Positions 17,765-26,078 of a stretch of DNA of 64,000 bases are shown in pieces (position 1 is the stretch's first letter; each line of letters begins with the position of its first letter). The translations under genes were made by a program, and so were the position numbers. Source of the DNA: Kushneria pakistanensis (GTDB lineage Bacteria; Pseudomonadota; Gammaproteobacteria; Pseudomonadales; Halomonadaceae); contig NZ_BMZM01000001.1 of the NCBI RefSeq assembly GCF_014652795.1, positions 496,001 through 560,000 of the forward strand, written 5' to 3'. The notes beneath the pieces were generated by a model. That model saw nothing but the letters and a program-made list of their open reading frames with translations. It was not told the origin of the DNA and ran no database searches.

Positions 17765-18661
17765 TTACAGTGACAGCAGGCCAACAATGATCCCGCCGAA
17801 GATCAGCCACTTGATCACGTAGTACAGCGTCTTGTTCTTCTTTTTAAGCCGCTTGCCGGCTTCACGTACCTTATAGATGTATTTGAAGGCGCGGTTGAGC
17901 CCACCGGTGTGGTCACTGTCATCGTTGGGAGAGGCGGCCGCGGCCATGACGGTCCGACTGAACCAGCGATTGACTGCCGCAGCCCAGCGATACTTCATGG
18001 GGCGCTCAATATCGCAGAACAGGATCAGACGGTTCTGCTCGGTATCGTTCTGGGCGTAGTGAATGAAGGTCTCGTCAAAAAGTACCGCTTCACCGTCGCG
18101 CCAGCTGTAGTCGATACCATCAACATTGATACGGCAGCGGTCATCGTTGGGCGTGCGCAGGCCAAGATGGTAACGGATCGATCCGGCGTAGGGATCGCGG
18201 TGTTTCATCAGCTTGCTGCCGGCCGGCAGCTCGGCAAACATCGCGGCCTTGACGCTGGGGATGCCGGCCAGAATCTCGGTGGTACGCGGGCAAAGCTGTT
18301 GTGCTGACTCGTGACTGTCGCCATACCATTTGAGATAAAAGCGCTTCCAGCCACGGCGGAAAAACGAATTGAATCCGGCGTCATCCTTTTTGGCCGACCC
18401 CTTGATATGGTCTTCCAGCGTCAGCGCTTCATCACGAATTTCTTCCCAGCGCGAAGTAAGGGCAGCAAGTTCCGGAAAATCCTCGGCGCGGTGGTAGGGG
18501 CGGTCCGGCACTTTCGAAAACAGGTACATGAAGGCATTGATGGGCGCCATGAAGCTGGAGTGATCCGATAGCTGGCGGAAGGGCTTGTGACGCACCCGGC
18601 CACGAAAATGCACATAAAGAATGCTGGCCACGATCAGGGCCACGATTGTCCATTTGATCAT
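17765..18661 (-). CDS. lpxO: Lipid A 2-hydroxylase LpxO-like aspartyl/asparaginyl beta-hydroxylase
   Basis: 298 residues. N-terminal membrane helix (about 3-20) and a second hydrophobic segment at the C-terminus frame a soluble 2-oxoglutarate/Fe(II) hydroxylase domain. Family points: NSFFRRGWKRFYLKWYG, AMFAELPAGSKLMKHRDPYA (metal HxD), RYHLGLRTP, DGEAVLFDETFIHYAQND (second metal His) and NRLILFCDIERP. LpxO hydroxylates the 2-position of a lipid A acyl chain. Start ATG at 18659-18661 with AAGAGA upstream. LpxO is the best reading; closely related aspartyl beta-hydroxylase-like proteins with other substrates cannot be excluded. Confidence 0.85.
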   Translation of the reverse strand: MIKWTIVALIVASILYVHFRGRVRHKPFRQLSDHSSFMAPINAFMYLFSKVPDRPYHRAEDFPELAALTSRWEEIRDEALTLEDHIKGSAKKDDAGFNSFFRRGWKRFYLKWYGDSHESAQQLCPRTTEILAGIPSVKAAMFAELPAGSKLMKHRDPYAGSIRYHLGLRTPNDDRCRINVDGIDYSWRDGEAVLFDETFIHYAQNDTEQNRLILFCDIERPMKYRWAAAVNRWFSRTVMAAAASPNDDSDHTGGLNRAFKYIYKVREAGKRLKKKNKTLYYVIKWLIFGGIIVGLLSL

Positions 18662-18941
18662 AGCGATCTCTTTTCCAGGGTGATCGCCGGTACCTGCGGC
18701 GATGGTGTTGGCTTGTAAACTGGCGGCGCAGTCTCGCATGTCCGCGCAGGAGTGTCATTATGGAAGTCTGAGTCGGGTTCCAAAAGCGTTTTGAGAGTGC
18801 AGAAGGCAAATCGGTTTGCCGTCTAACGGGTTGAAAGTCGTCCCGGCCTGCCTCATGTCAGGATCAGTGCTGCGATTTACGCCAGCGGCTTTGATGCCAT
18901 TTTCCGGCGCCGTTACTGCGCGCCATCTGACAGGAGGTCAC

Positions 18942-19742
18942 ATGATTCCCGATATTGGTCTGGGCACTTATCGACTCAAGGGGCAGGACGTCATCGATTC
19001 GGTGACCACGGCGCTCGAGCTGGGCTATCGGCATATTGACACCGCACAGGTGTACGGCAATGAAGCCGAGGTCGGGCGTGCCATCGCCGACAGCAATGTC
19101 CCGCGTGAAGAGATCTTTCTGACGACCAAGGTCTGGACGGATCGTTTTCATCACGATGATCTGATCAAGAGCCTTGAAGAGAGCCTCGAAAGGCTTGGCA
19201 CCGACTACGTGGATCTGGTGCTGCTGCACTGGCCCTCTCCGAATAATGAAGTACCGGTCGCCGAGTCCATCAGTGCACTGGCCGAGGCAAAATCGCGCGG
19301 GCTGACGCGTAACATTGGTGTCTCCAACTTCACGATGGCCCAGCTTGATGAGGCGTTGGGTGTTGAAGGGGGAGAACAGATCATTACCAATCAGATCGAG
19401 GTGCATCCCTTCCTGGCCAACAAGGCACTGGTGAATCACTGCCAGGAAAAGGGCGTCAGGGTCACCGGCTACATGCCACTGGCGGTGGGCAAGGTCATGG
19501 AAGATGACACGCTCCAACAGATTGCCGACGATCATGGCGTAACATCTGCTCAGGTCGCGCTGGCCTGGGTAGCCGCAAGGGATATTGTGGTGATTCCTTC
19601 CTCGACGAAGCGCGCGCACCAGCAATCCAATCTGGATGCCATGGCATTGTCACTGAGCAGTGATGAGGTTGAACGCATCAACGCGCTTGATCGTGGTGAG
19701 CGTATTGCAAACCCCTCCTTTGCACCGGCATGGGATGAGTGA
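18942..19742 (+). CDS. dkgB: Aldo/keto reductase, 2,5-diketo-D-gluconate reductase B-like
   Basis: 266-residue NADPH-dependent aldo/keto reductase, the length of DkgB. Catalytic tetrad visible: Asp and Tyr in GYRHIDTAQVYGNEAEVG, Lys in LTTKVWTD, His in VLLHWPSP; cofactor-binding IPSSTKRAHQQSNLDA near the end. It would reduce 2,5-diketo-D-gluconate, methylglyoxal and similar carbonyls. The ATG after AGGAGG is chosen; the upstream extension has no similarity. A strong terminator follows. Confidence 0.92.
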   Translation: MIPDIGLGTYRLKGQDVIDSVTTALELGYRHIDTAQVYGNEAEVGRAIADSNVPREEIFLTTKVWTDRFHHDDLIKSLEESLERLGTDYVDLVLLHWPSPNNEVPVAESISALAEAKSRGLTRNIGVSNFTMAQLDEALGVEGGEQIITNQIEVHPFLANKALVNHCQEKGVRVTGYMPLAVGKVMEDDTLQQIADDHGVTSAQVALAWVAARDIVVIPSSTKRAHQQSNLDAMALSLSSDEVERINALDRGERIANPSFAPAWDE

Positions 19743-19792
19743 TCGTTCCGATATCTGCAAGTCTCAAGCCGGAAAATGGTTTGACGACAAAC

Positions 19793-19821
19793 AAAAGGGG
19801 CGCCCGATGGGCGCCCCTTTT
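19793..19821. terminator. Rho-independent terminator after dkgB
   Basis: Perfect 13-bp stem AAAAGGGGCGCCC / GGGCGCCCCTTTT with a 3-nt loop, between the convergent dkgB and tail-spike genes; it can serve both. Confidence 0.93.
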
Positions 19822-19856
19822 AGCTGTTGATGGAACAGGATATTGCAGTGATGAGA

Positions 19857-21410
19857 TCAGGACGTCAGCACGGAAGGGTTGAGCGTCAGCATCTGCATCG
19901 AAAAGGCCGTCGGTGTTTTGGGTTTACCGTTGGCATCTACAAAGTAGAGCTCAAACCCTGTGCACTGGCGCCGCGTCTTGCTGGCGTTGACATAACTGCC
20001 AAGATGTTTGAGGCCATCAAAGTGAATACCCCGGTCTTCTACGGTGACCTGAATGATCGGATTATCCAGCAGGTACTCGGTGACCAGCTTGATGGTACCT
20101 TCGGTGGTGACCTGATTGGTCGTGAAACAGGCCAGACCCCGACTGAGCGCATCCTGGCGCCACAGGAAGTGCTGCGGCATACCGGTGGTCAATTTGACAA
20201 GCTTGCCACCAATCATCATCTCACTGACCCCCGTCAGACCCACCGTGGGAACACCGGCGGCGTTGCGGGTCAGGCTATAGCGCTCGTAAAGGCCATCGCC
20301 CTTGCCAATGGTAATGGCATCTGAAAACGCAACGTTTTCATTATCTTCCAGCGTCAGTGGTCCGCCTTTGGTGCGCATTACAATGCCCTTGGCTGACCCC
20401 GCGCTGTTTTTACAGGCTTCAATCACAAGCGGTGGCAGATAGGCCCACTTGTCCGCCTGTTGAACAATGCTGTCCGGTGTAATACGTACAGCACGACCTG
20501 ATGCACTTCTCACCACCATGGCGCCGCCGTGGGCAGAAACGCCCCCCATACGCGCATCGTGTAAAAGCGAGCTGAACACGTTACGCCAGCCCCAGGTCAC
20601 CTTATTACCCGCGGCGAAGCAGTTCATGATCTGCTGATAGCTGGTGCTGCGGATGGCGGGATAGCCACTTTCATCATCGGTTTCATCGGCGGGTGCTACC
20701 AGCGGCACCTCAGGAGCCGCACCGGTAGTACGACGCTTTTCCCACCAGTTGCCCGTAAAGTTGCAGTCATAGATATGAGAAGCCAACAGGGCGTCACCGC
20801 TCAGGAACTCAAAAATGTTGTCCTGGAAGGTACTGCCGTTGATCTGACGACGGAAAACAAAGGCGTTGCCACAGTTGTTGAATTCGTTGCGCAAAAAGCG
20901 CCCTGTTGTCGAGTAGCTGTTTTTGCTGTCTTCGCAGTAAAGGCCGTAACCCACCTGAATGAAGACACAGTCCTCCATCGTGAAGTTGACCACGATCTCC
21001 TTCACGTAAATGGCGTACTGAATGTTGCTGAAGTGAATGTTGCGGAAAACGCTGTTGTAACCGTAGGCATCAAACGCTTTCTTGCCGTCGCTTTCCTTCT
21101 GCCCGGTAATAAACAGGTTTTCCACCAGCGGCCCCTGTTTGATAAACATGGCGCCAGCGAGTGCGCTGCCTGGCCGAATCCGTGCGCGGCCGCCGTTCTG
21201 ATTTTCGCGCAGACGGCCGGGGCCGCTGAGGTTCTTGTACTGGAGATCAACCGTTTTAGCGATCACGTAGTCACCCGGCGGTACGATGACCGTGGTGACG
21301 TTGCTGGCCGCAGCAGCATCAATGAAAGCCTGAGAGCTGTCATTCTTGCCGGTCGCATCAGCGCCAAAATCAAGAACGGTTTTGATTGCAGTAGCAGTAA
21401 CAGTCGTCAT
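19857..21410 (-). CDS. Phage tail-spike-like right-handed beta-helix protein
   Basis: 517 residues. The N-terminus (TVLDFGADATGKNDSSQAF, then VIVPPGDYVIAKTVDL) is the usual opening of pectate-lyase-like tail spikes and phage depolymerases, and the middle has the repetitive Asn/Gly/Phe-rich pattern of a beta-helix (NVSFRNIHFSN-type turns, FLRNEFNNCGNAFVF). It probably binds or degrades a surface polysaccharide. No catalytic residues can be assigned. GGAGAC precedes the ATG. No tail or baseplate genes accompany it, so it is a remnant or an independently used spike. It shares a short region with the linked repressor, endolysin and holin genes. Confidence 0.75.
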   Translation of the reverse strand: MTTVTATAIKTVLDFGADATGKNDSSQAFIDAAAASNVTTVIVPPGDYVIAKTVDLQYKNLSGPGRLRENQNGGRARIRPGSALAGAMFIKQGPLVENLFITGQKESDGKKAFDAYGYNSVFRNIHFSNIQYAIYVKEIVVNFTMEDCVFIQVGYGLYCEDSKNSYSTTGRFLRNEFNNCGNAFVFRRQINGSTFQDNIFEFLSGDALLASHIYDCNFTGNWWEKRRTTGAAPEVPLVAPADETDDESGYPAIRSTSYQQIMNCFAAGNKVTWGWRNVFSSLLHDARMGGVSAHGGAMVVRSASGRAVRITPDSIVQQADKWAYLPPLVIEACKNSAGSAKGIVMRTKGGPLTLEDNENVAFSDAITIGKGDGLYERYSLTRNAAGVPTVGLTGVSEMMIGGKLVKLTTGMPQHFLWRQDALSRGLACFTTNQVTTEGTIKLVTEYLLDNPIIQVTVEDRGIHFDGLKHLGSYVNASKTRRQCTGFELYFVDANGKPKTPTAFSMQMLTLNPSVLTS

Positions 21411-21446
21411 GAAAAGTCTCCACAGTTAACCATGAATGGCTTGTTT

Positions 21447-21465
21447 GTTATCCGTTTTGGATAAC
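21447..21465. promoter_or_regulatory. Inverted repeat upstream of the tail-spike gene
   Basis: GTTATCC and GGATAAC separated by five bases, 37 bases upstream of the tail-spike start, in an AT-rich promoter-like stretch (21421-21590). Possible operator; its sequence differs from the palindrome upstream of the adjacent repressor gene. Confidence 0.4.
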
Positions 21466-21590
21466 GTGGAGTCATGATTGATGATGCGGTTAATACTGTC
21501 AAGACTAAATTGACTAATTTGGTTAATAAAAAGTATTGGTAAGCAGTAATCCTTTTTTGAACAGATATTTACTGATGGATGATTCGATAG

Positions 21591-22298
21591 CTATCGGCGC
21601 AACATCATCTGCGCCATCACGACGCCAATGATTCTGCACTGCGGTCCCAGCGTCATGTACTGCTGTGCCCAGCCCCGGTTCAAGGCCTTGAGCATCGGCG
21701 GCTGCCCTGGCTCTTCGATATAGCGTTTGAAGGTGGCCTCGGCACTGCCGTGCTCTTCACACTGCACGATCACATCATCGCCCGACATGGCCTGTACATC
21801 AGGGTCTACAAAGATCAGCGTTCCGGGCGGGTAGACCTCCATCATTGATTCGCCGCGTACGCGTAGAACAAAACATCCCGGCCCGCAGTTGGGCGGCCGC
21901 GGGAAAAATTCCTGATCACTGTGGTCAATGATGCTGGCCGAGGTCTCCGTCCAGGCGCCCGCCTGCACCCAGCTGAGCAAGGGGGCCATACCTTCCATGA
22001 AGGGCGCCTGCTCAATGCTGTTGTCACCGCGTGGTGGCATGGCGACCACATTGTCGTCATAAGGACGGGATGGCTCATGAACGCTGTCCAGCCAGCCATC
22101 TTCCTTGCCAAAGGCCGCCTCGATACGGCGCGCAAAATCGTCACCGATGTTACGCGTGGCCTTGTTGCTGAGCACGCGGCTGGCTGCTGGCGGTTCCACA
22201 CCGACACATTCTGCAAATGCCTTGTTGCTGCCAGCCTGATTGCGAAGGGCGCGGGCATTCTCACGTCTTGTTTCATTGATTCTTGGCATGGTTGACAT
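21591..22298 (-). CDS. CI/LexA-like phage repressor (XRE HTH + S24 peptidase)
   Basis: 235 residues. N-terminal helix-turn-helix region (about 8-70, NKAFAECVGVEPPAASRVLS) and a C-terminal S24 self-cleavage domain: VLRVRGESMMEVYPPGTLI with the nucleophilic Ser, and SAEATFKRYIEEPG with the catalytic Lys. It should therefore be inactivated by RecA-stimulated autocleavage. It is divergent from the endolysin gene, with a perfect palindrome in the shared upstream region, and so probably keeps the lysis genes silent. Its start has a weak SD; MPRINET three codons later is an alternative. Confidence 0.88.
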   Translation of the reverse strand: MSTMPRINETRRENARALRNQAGSNKAFAECVGVEPPAASRVLSNKATRNIGDDFARRIEAAFGKEDGWLDSVHEPSRPYDDNVVAMPPRGDNSIEQAPFMEGMAPLLSWVQAGAWTETSASIIDHSDQEFFPRPPNCGPGCFVLRVRGESMMEVYPPGTLIFVDPDVQAMSGDDVIVQCEEHGSAEATFKRYIEEPGQPPMLKALNRGWAQQYMTLGPQCRIIGVVMAQMMLRR

Positions 22299-22329
22299 CC
22301 ATCAATAGAAAGTATTAAAACTTTGTCGA

Positions 22330-22350
22330 AATTAACCTTGAAGGTTAATT
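22330..22350. promoter_or_regulatory. Operator-like palindrome between repressor and endolysin genes
   Basis: Perfect 10-bp arms AATTAACCTT and AAGGTTAATT around a single G, 32 bases upstream of the repressor start and about 147 upstream of the endolysin start. A second, weaker pair of TGTACA repeats lies at 22385-22397. Probable autorepression site of the S24 repressor. Confidence 0.65.
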
Positions 22351-22496
22351 ACAAGCCCTGCATACTCTAGTTGTTACCCAACTGTGTACATTGTACATAT
22401 TGTGCATCTGGTGGCTGGCGATTGCCATCGTATCAGGGCAATAGAGACGGCCTGCAGAATGCGTTTCCGGTCAAAGAATAATTGGGGGAGTGTTTC

Positions 22497-23135
22497 ATGA
22501 ACGAATCACAGCGCAGCAGGATCATTATTGCCCTGATGAAGCGGGAAGGCGGCTTTGTTGATCACCCCGATGACCGGGGCGGGGCAACCAACTACGGCAT
22601 TACACAACGTGTGGCTACCGAGCATGGCTATCGGGGCAGCATGCGCGATCTGCCTCAGGAGATGGCTGAAAAAATCTATCTGAAAACCTACTGGCATGCC
22701 ATGAAGCTTGATGAGATCAGTGCGCGTGCGCCCGCGCTGGCCATCGCAATGCTGGACTACGGCGTACACAGCGGCACCAAACGGGCTGCGCGACAATTAC
22801 AGGAGGTGCTGAACGTATTGAGTAACAATGGCCGGCGCTGGCCTGCCATTGAGATAGACGGTTGCATTGGATCGCAGACGCTGACGGCAATGGACGCCAT
22901 GTTAAAGCTTCGCGGTGTGGGCTGTGGGTACACACTGGCGAATACCCTTAATGCGCTGCGTCTGGCGTGGCTGGTTGAACTGGCAAGGCGGGATCCCTCA
23001 CAGCAGGCATTCGCGCAGGGCTGGATAGACCGTGTCGTCAGGCTGGGAGAAGAGATGTATGACACTGGAAACGACACTGGTACCCGAAGCCATCAGATTT
23101 CCTCTCAAAGGGGATCTCGTCATGGAATGGTATGA
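22497..23135 (+). CDS. Phage endolysin, glycoside hydrolase family 108 muramidase
   Basis: 212 residues. The GH108 (DUF847) signature is at the N-terminus: MKREGGFVDHPDDRGGATNY, with the catalytic Glu in EGGFV, then GITQRVATEHG and IYLKTYWHAM. The C-terminal half, with DGCIGSQTLTAMDAM, resembles the peptidoglycan-binding region of the family. It cleaves cell-wall glycan during phage lysis. No signal peptide, so a holin would be needed; a putative holin gene overlaps its 3' end. Start chosen at the ATG six bases after GGGGGAG. Confidence 0.9.
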   Translation: MNESQRSRIIIALMKREGGFVDHPDDRGGATNYGITQRVATEHGYRGSMRDLPQEMAEKIYLKTYWHAMKLDEISARAPALAIAMLDYGVHSGTKRAARQLQEVLNVLSNNGRRWPAIEIDGCIGSQTLTAMDAMLKLRGVGCGYTLANTLNALRLAWLVELARRDPSQQAFAQGWIDRVVRLGEEMYDTGNDTGTRSHQISSQRGSRHGMV

Positions 23136-23685
23136 CGTGAGTCGACGTCTGGCCGTGGAAGCGCCCGAAGTGGCGCAGTTGTTTAGCTGCCCTGCAACCT
23201 GTGAAGCGGCAGGCGCCGTGGTCGCCGCTACCCTGGGTTGCTGGGAAGATACCTCATCCAGAGCAGTACTCAAGGCCCTGGATGAGCAGCCGGAGTTGAT
23301 CGAGCGAATCAAAATGCTGGATGTAGAGCGCATCCGACTTCAACTGGGCGTTATTGATCAGAAAACGCCCATACCACCAGCAGTAGGGGTGGCCATGACA
23401 GGACTTTTCAAGAACGACTGGCGGGCCGGTGTAGGCTGGACGCTCTGCGGTATGCTGGCGCTCATGTCTCTGGCGATCTGTATTACCGTGATTCGAGATC
23501 CTGAGCGTATCCATGACTGTGTGGATATCATGACCTGGCTTATCTTTTCGGCCAGCGGCATATTGGGCATCAACCTGCACGGCAACAGTGTAGAGCGCCG
23601 TGTCATGATGGAAGAGACACAGATGGGGTTAAATGAACGCGGTAGCGATGCACCGTTGCCACGCCCCCGGGACTTTCAGGATTAA
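23059..23685 (+). CDS. Putative holin-like membrane protein
   Basis: 208 residues starting at an ATG inside the endolysin 3' end (77-bp overlap in another frame, with GGGAG/AAGAGA upstream). A soluble N-terminal half is followed by two clear membrane helices (about 118-137 and 148-168). The NDWRAGVGWTLCGMLALM segment resembles the W-R-P-x-x-G-W element of 3TM-type holins released with lysis cassettes. Position right after an endolysin supports the holin reading; sequence support alone is moderate. A later ATG (23122) is a possible start. Confidence 0.55.
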   Translation: MTLETTLVPEAIRFPLKGDLVMEWYDVSRRLAVEAPEVAQLFSCPATCEAAGAVVAATLGCWEDTSSRAVLKALDEQPELIERIKMLDVERIRLQLGVIDQKTPIPPAVGVAMTGLFKNDWRAGVGWTLCGMLALMSLAICITVIRDPERIHDCVDIMTWLIFSASGILGINLHGNSVERRVMMEETQMGLNERGSDAPLPRPRDFQD

Positions 23686-23712
23686 GACCAAAACATGCCT
23701 TTAACGCCACCG

Positions 23713-23738
23713 AGCGCCCGGCAATGCCGGGCGCTTTT
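23713..23738. terminator. Rho-independent terminator between holin and YceI-like genes
   Basis: Perfect 10-bp stem AGCGCCCGGC / GCCGGGCGCT with an AAT loop and a T-tract on the plus strand, between convergent genes. Confidence 0.9.
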
Positions 23739-23759
23739 GCGTGCTGTGAACGGTCCGGC

Positions 23760-24356
23760 TCAGCGCTGGATCAGGCGTGCACTGAACCCGATGGGGATCG
23801 TGTCATCAAGGCTGCGATAACCCAGCAGAGAGAGAACGGTCTGGGCATTGTCCAGTTGCATGAGCTGGTTTGTGTCCACACTGATGGGCTCGGCAAGTGT
23901 CAGGTGATAGTACTGCTGGTCCAGCCGCTCAAGGGTCAAGGGCACCTGTTCGCTGCGCTCGAAATGATTGCCACTGGCGGTCAGCGTGACATGGCGGGTA
24001 GTTGCATCGCCTGGCTGCAGATTGCTCAGCCAGGCCGGATTGACCTGCGTTGACAGCGTGACCATTGCCGAGTCGGAAGACAGCCCTGACAAGAGGCTAC
24101 CCAGGCCACCTTTCTTGCCCAGCAGATCGGTTTGCTCAAGACGTAGCGGCATTTCAAATCGGCCGCTGTCATCAATGGTGCCTTCCAGATCGGAGACGTG
24201 ATAGGTCCGCTCCATCGGCCCGCGCGGCCCCTGGCCCGCCACATGGGCAGTAATTTCGCTATCAGCAGGGACAAACTGCCACGCCGCATGGGCCTGAGAC
24301 GACAACACAAGTGCTGTGCTCGCCACCCCCAGCATCTTCCAGAAACGATCACGCAT
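23760..24356 (-). CDS. YceI-like exported lipocalin-fold protein
   Basis: 198 residues with a signal peptide ending near AHAAW (about residue 24). The mature part has the YceI pattern of two-layer beta strands: FVPADSEITAHVAGQG, a VSDLEGTIDDSGRFEMPLRL stretch and a final TIPIGFSARLIQR strand. YceI proteins bind isoprenoid-type lipids in the periplasm; the ligand here is unknown. Start ATG at 24354-24356 with AGGAG upstream, preferred over a longer frame. Its promoter lies next to the tRNA gene that hosts the island. Confidence 0.7.
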   Translation of the reverse strand: MRDRFWKMLGVASTALVLSSQAHAAWQFVPADSEITAHVAGQGPRGPMERTYHVSDLEGTIDDSGRFEMPLRLEQTDLLGKKGGLGSLLSGLSSDSAMVTLSTQVNPAWLSNLQPGDATTRHVTLTASGNHFERSEQVPLTLERLDQQYYHLTLAEPISVDTNQLMQLDNAQTVLSLLGYRSLDDTIPIGFSARLIQR

Positions 24357-24430
24357 GCACTCACTCCTTGTTGATAAACGACACTGGCCTCGAGGCGGTG
24401 CTTTGGGTATCATACGCAACCGCAATATCA

Positions 24431-24507
<77 letters not shown>

Positions 24508-24545
24508 TTTAAATCAAATGGTTACGGGATTATCAGACAGCTTGT

Positions 24546-25544
24546 TCAATGTTTGGTTGCGGTTTGGTTACTGATACGCGGCAACCTCGCCATGACACTG
24601 TCCCACCTTGCTGGATCTGCATGCGCGTATCGACTGGTGACTGTCAGCGACGAATGCCCCAACAGATCACGAATACTTGTCAGTGTTTCTCCCTTGCTCG
24701 CCAGTAGCGATGCGTAGCAGTGACGCATGTCATGGAAGCGAATATCCTGCCGTCCGATGGTTTCTCTGGCTTTCTCAAAAGCTACTCTCACTTTGTCACC
24801 TGTGGTAGCGAAGGGCAGGGCTCCTACCAACAGTTGAGCTTCATCAGACAGTGGAATGACTCTTGGTTTTCCATTCTTGGTCTGGTTGGGCTTGAGCACA
24901 ATACGGTCGCTGTAAACATTTCCAGGTTCTAGGGCCAAAAGTTCACCTCGTCTCATGCCGGTAAGCATTGCCAATAAAATTACCTGACGCTCTACTTCGT
25001 ATCGCGCTGGCACTGCCTCCAATAGCTCGGCAAGCTCCGGCTCAGTCAGATAGACGTGGCGCTCGTTTTTGGGAGATGGTTTGCGTAGTTTGCCGTCAAG
25101 AGGCAGGTCCAACCAATCCCACTCACGATAAGCCAGTGACAGCACCCGCTTGACCACCTGAATTCGATTGTTGATAGTCGATTGTGCCAACCCCTTTTCT
25201 TTCAAAGCTTTCTGCATTTTTCTTGCTGCATCGAGCAATTCTTGGCCAATTACAACGTCAGGAGCGTGTTCGTCCATCCACTTAGCGACTAGAAGTATGT
25301 GCTGTTTCTGAGAGCGCACATCGTATTCGCTCACCATCCGCTGAAGACCTTCCGAGAAGGTACGCTTGGGTTTGCGTCCCATCACGCCGTTAAATGCATT
25401 CTCCTGTTGCTGAGCCCCTGCCTTTAAAGCGTACTGCCTTGCCTCTCCTTCTGTTTGAAAAGTTCGTTGAGAGCGACGGCCGTCGATTGTTGACCGGACG
25501 ACCCAGGTACCACGGTCTTTCCTTTGTGAGACTGTAAATCCCAT
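24546..25544 (-). CDS. int: Tyrosine-type site-specific integrase
   Basis: 332 residues. An N-terminal arm-binding region (GFTVSQRKDRGTWVVRS) leads into a core-binding region and the catalytic domain with the expected residues: Arg in TGMRRGELLAL, the His-x-x-Arg box in HDMRHCYASLLASKG, and LGHSSLTVTSRYAH with the catalytic His and Tyr. Start ATG at 25542-25544 with AGAGGA upstream. It overlaps the 3' part of the AlpA-like gene. It lies 38 bases from the tRNA end, as usual for islands that insert at tRNA genes, and should catalyse excision and integration at the 46-bp repeats. Confidence 0.95.
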   Translation of the reverse strand: MGFTVSQRKDRGTWVVRSTIDGRRSQRTFQTEGEARQYALKAGAQQQENAFNGVMGRKPKRTFSEGLQRMVSEYDVRSQKQHILLVAKWMDEHAPDVVIGQELLDAARKMQKALKEKGLAQSTINNRIQVVKRVLSLAYREWDWLDLPLDGKLRKPSPKNERHVYLTEPELAELLEAVPARYEVERQVILLAMLTGMRRGELLALEPGNVYSDRIVLKPNQTKNGKPRVIPLSDEAQLLVGALPFATTGDKVRVAFEKARETIGRQDIRFHDMRHCYASLLASKGETLTSIRDLLGHSSLTVTSRYAHADPARWDSVMARLPRISNQTATKH

Positions 25545-25732
25545 AGCTGATCCTCTTTCTCCTGAGGACCGCGCCTGCAATGCTGAGCGTACTCCTCAAC
25601 TGCTGACTGATCAAAACGTATAGCACTGCCAAACCGAACGAATCCGATTTCGTGTTTGTGTCCGTAGACCCAGCTCAAGCTCATACACAGTCGTTTCGCG
25701 ACCTCCTTTGGGCTTAGTAAATCGTGATCCAT
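25424..25732 (-). CDS. AlpA/excisionase-like helix-turn-helix protein
   Basis: 102 residues. The first 50 residues form a MerR/AlpA-type DNA-binding domain (LLSPKEVAKRLCMSLSWVYG, FVRFGSAIRFDQSAVEEYAQ). The tail after that is not recognised. It overlaps the integrase start by about 120 bases in a different frame, so the end of this gene may be shorter in practice, but no earlier stop exists. Such proteins control integrase expression or act as excisionase. The location beside int supports that role. Confidence 0.75.
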   Translation of the reverse strand: MDHDLLSPKEVAKRLCMSLSWVYGHKHEIGFVRFGSAIRFDQSAVEEYAQHCRRGPQEKEDQLWDLQSHKGKTVVPGSSGQQSTAVALNELFKQKERQGSTL

Positions 25733-26078
25733 AATCCATACCTTGATGGTTTGCGCAAAGCAGGAATTCTTTCAAAGTCCCTTAAAATGTTCTTTATGAC
25801 TACTTGCACATTCCAGAGGAACAAGCAGAATGGTTGAAATTTCCATTTTTTTGTGATCGTCAATATCAATTGAAATTAAGCTTTGATGAGCCGAAAGATG
25901 AATCAAATATCGCTAATTTAAATTAAGAACCATTGGTGTTTGATCTACCTATAAAAAAGCATTATTAAAAATAAATAAGGTATTATTAAGATCTTTAAAG
26001 CTAACAATCTATTATAATTTTTAAAGCCTTGGTGCGATTAAATATTATCGAGTTTTAAATTTTTAGGAGTAATGCTAC
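25733..26078. other. AT-rich intergenic region
   Basis: About 345 very AT-rich bases upstream of two divergent genes. A perfect TATAAT occurs at 26013-26018 ahead of the plus-strand gene but without a well-spaced TTGACA-like partner. An H-NS-type silencer could act on such DNA. No gene was seen. Confidence 0.5.

Noticed and set aside
23059-23135. Frameshift joining endolysin and holin genes
   Set aside because: Both frames are complete with their own starts; a 77-bp overlap in a lysis cassette is normal.
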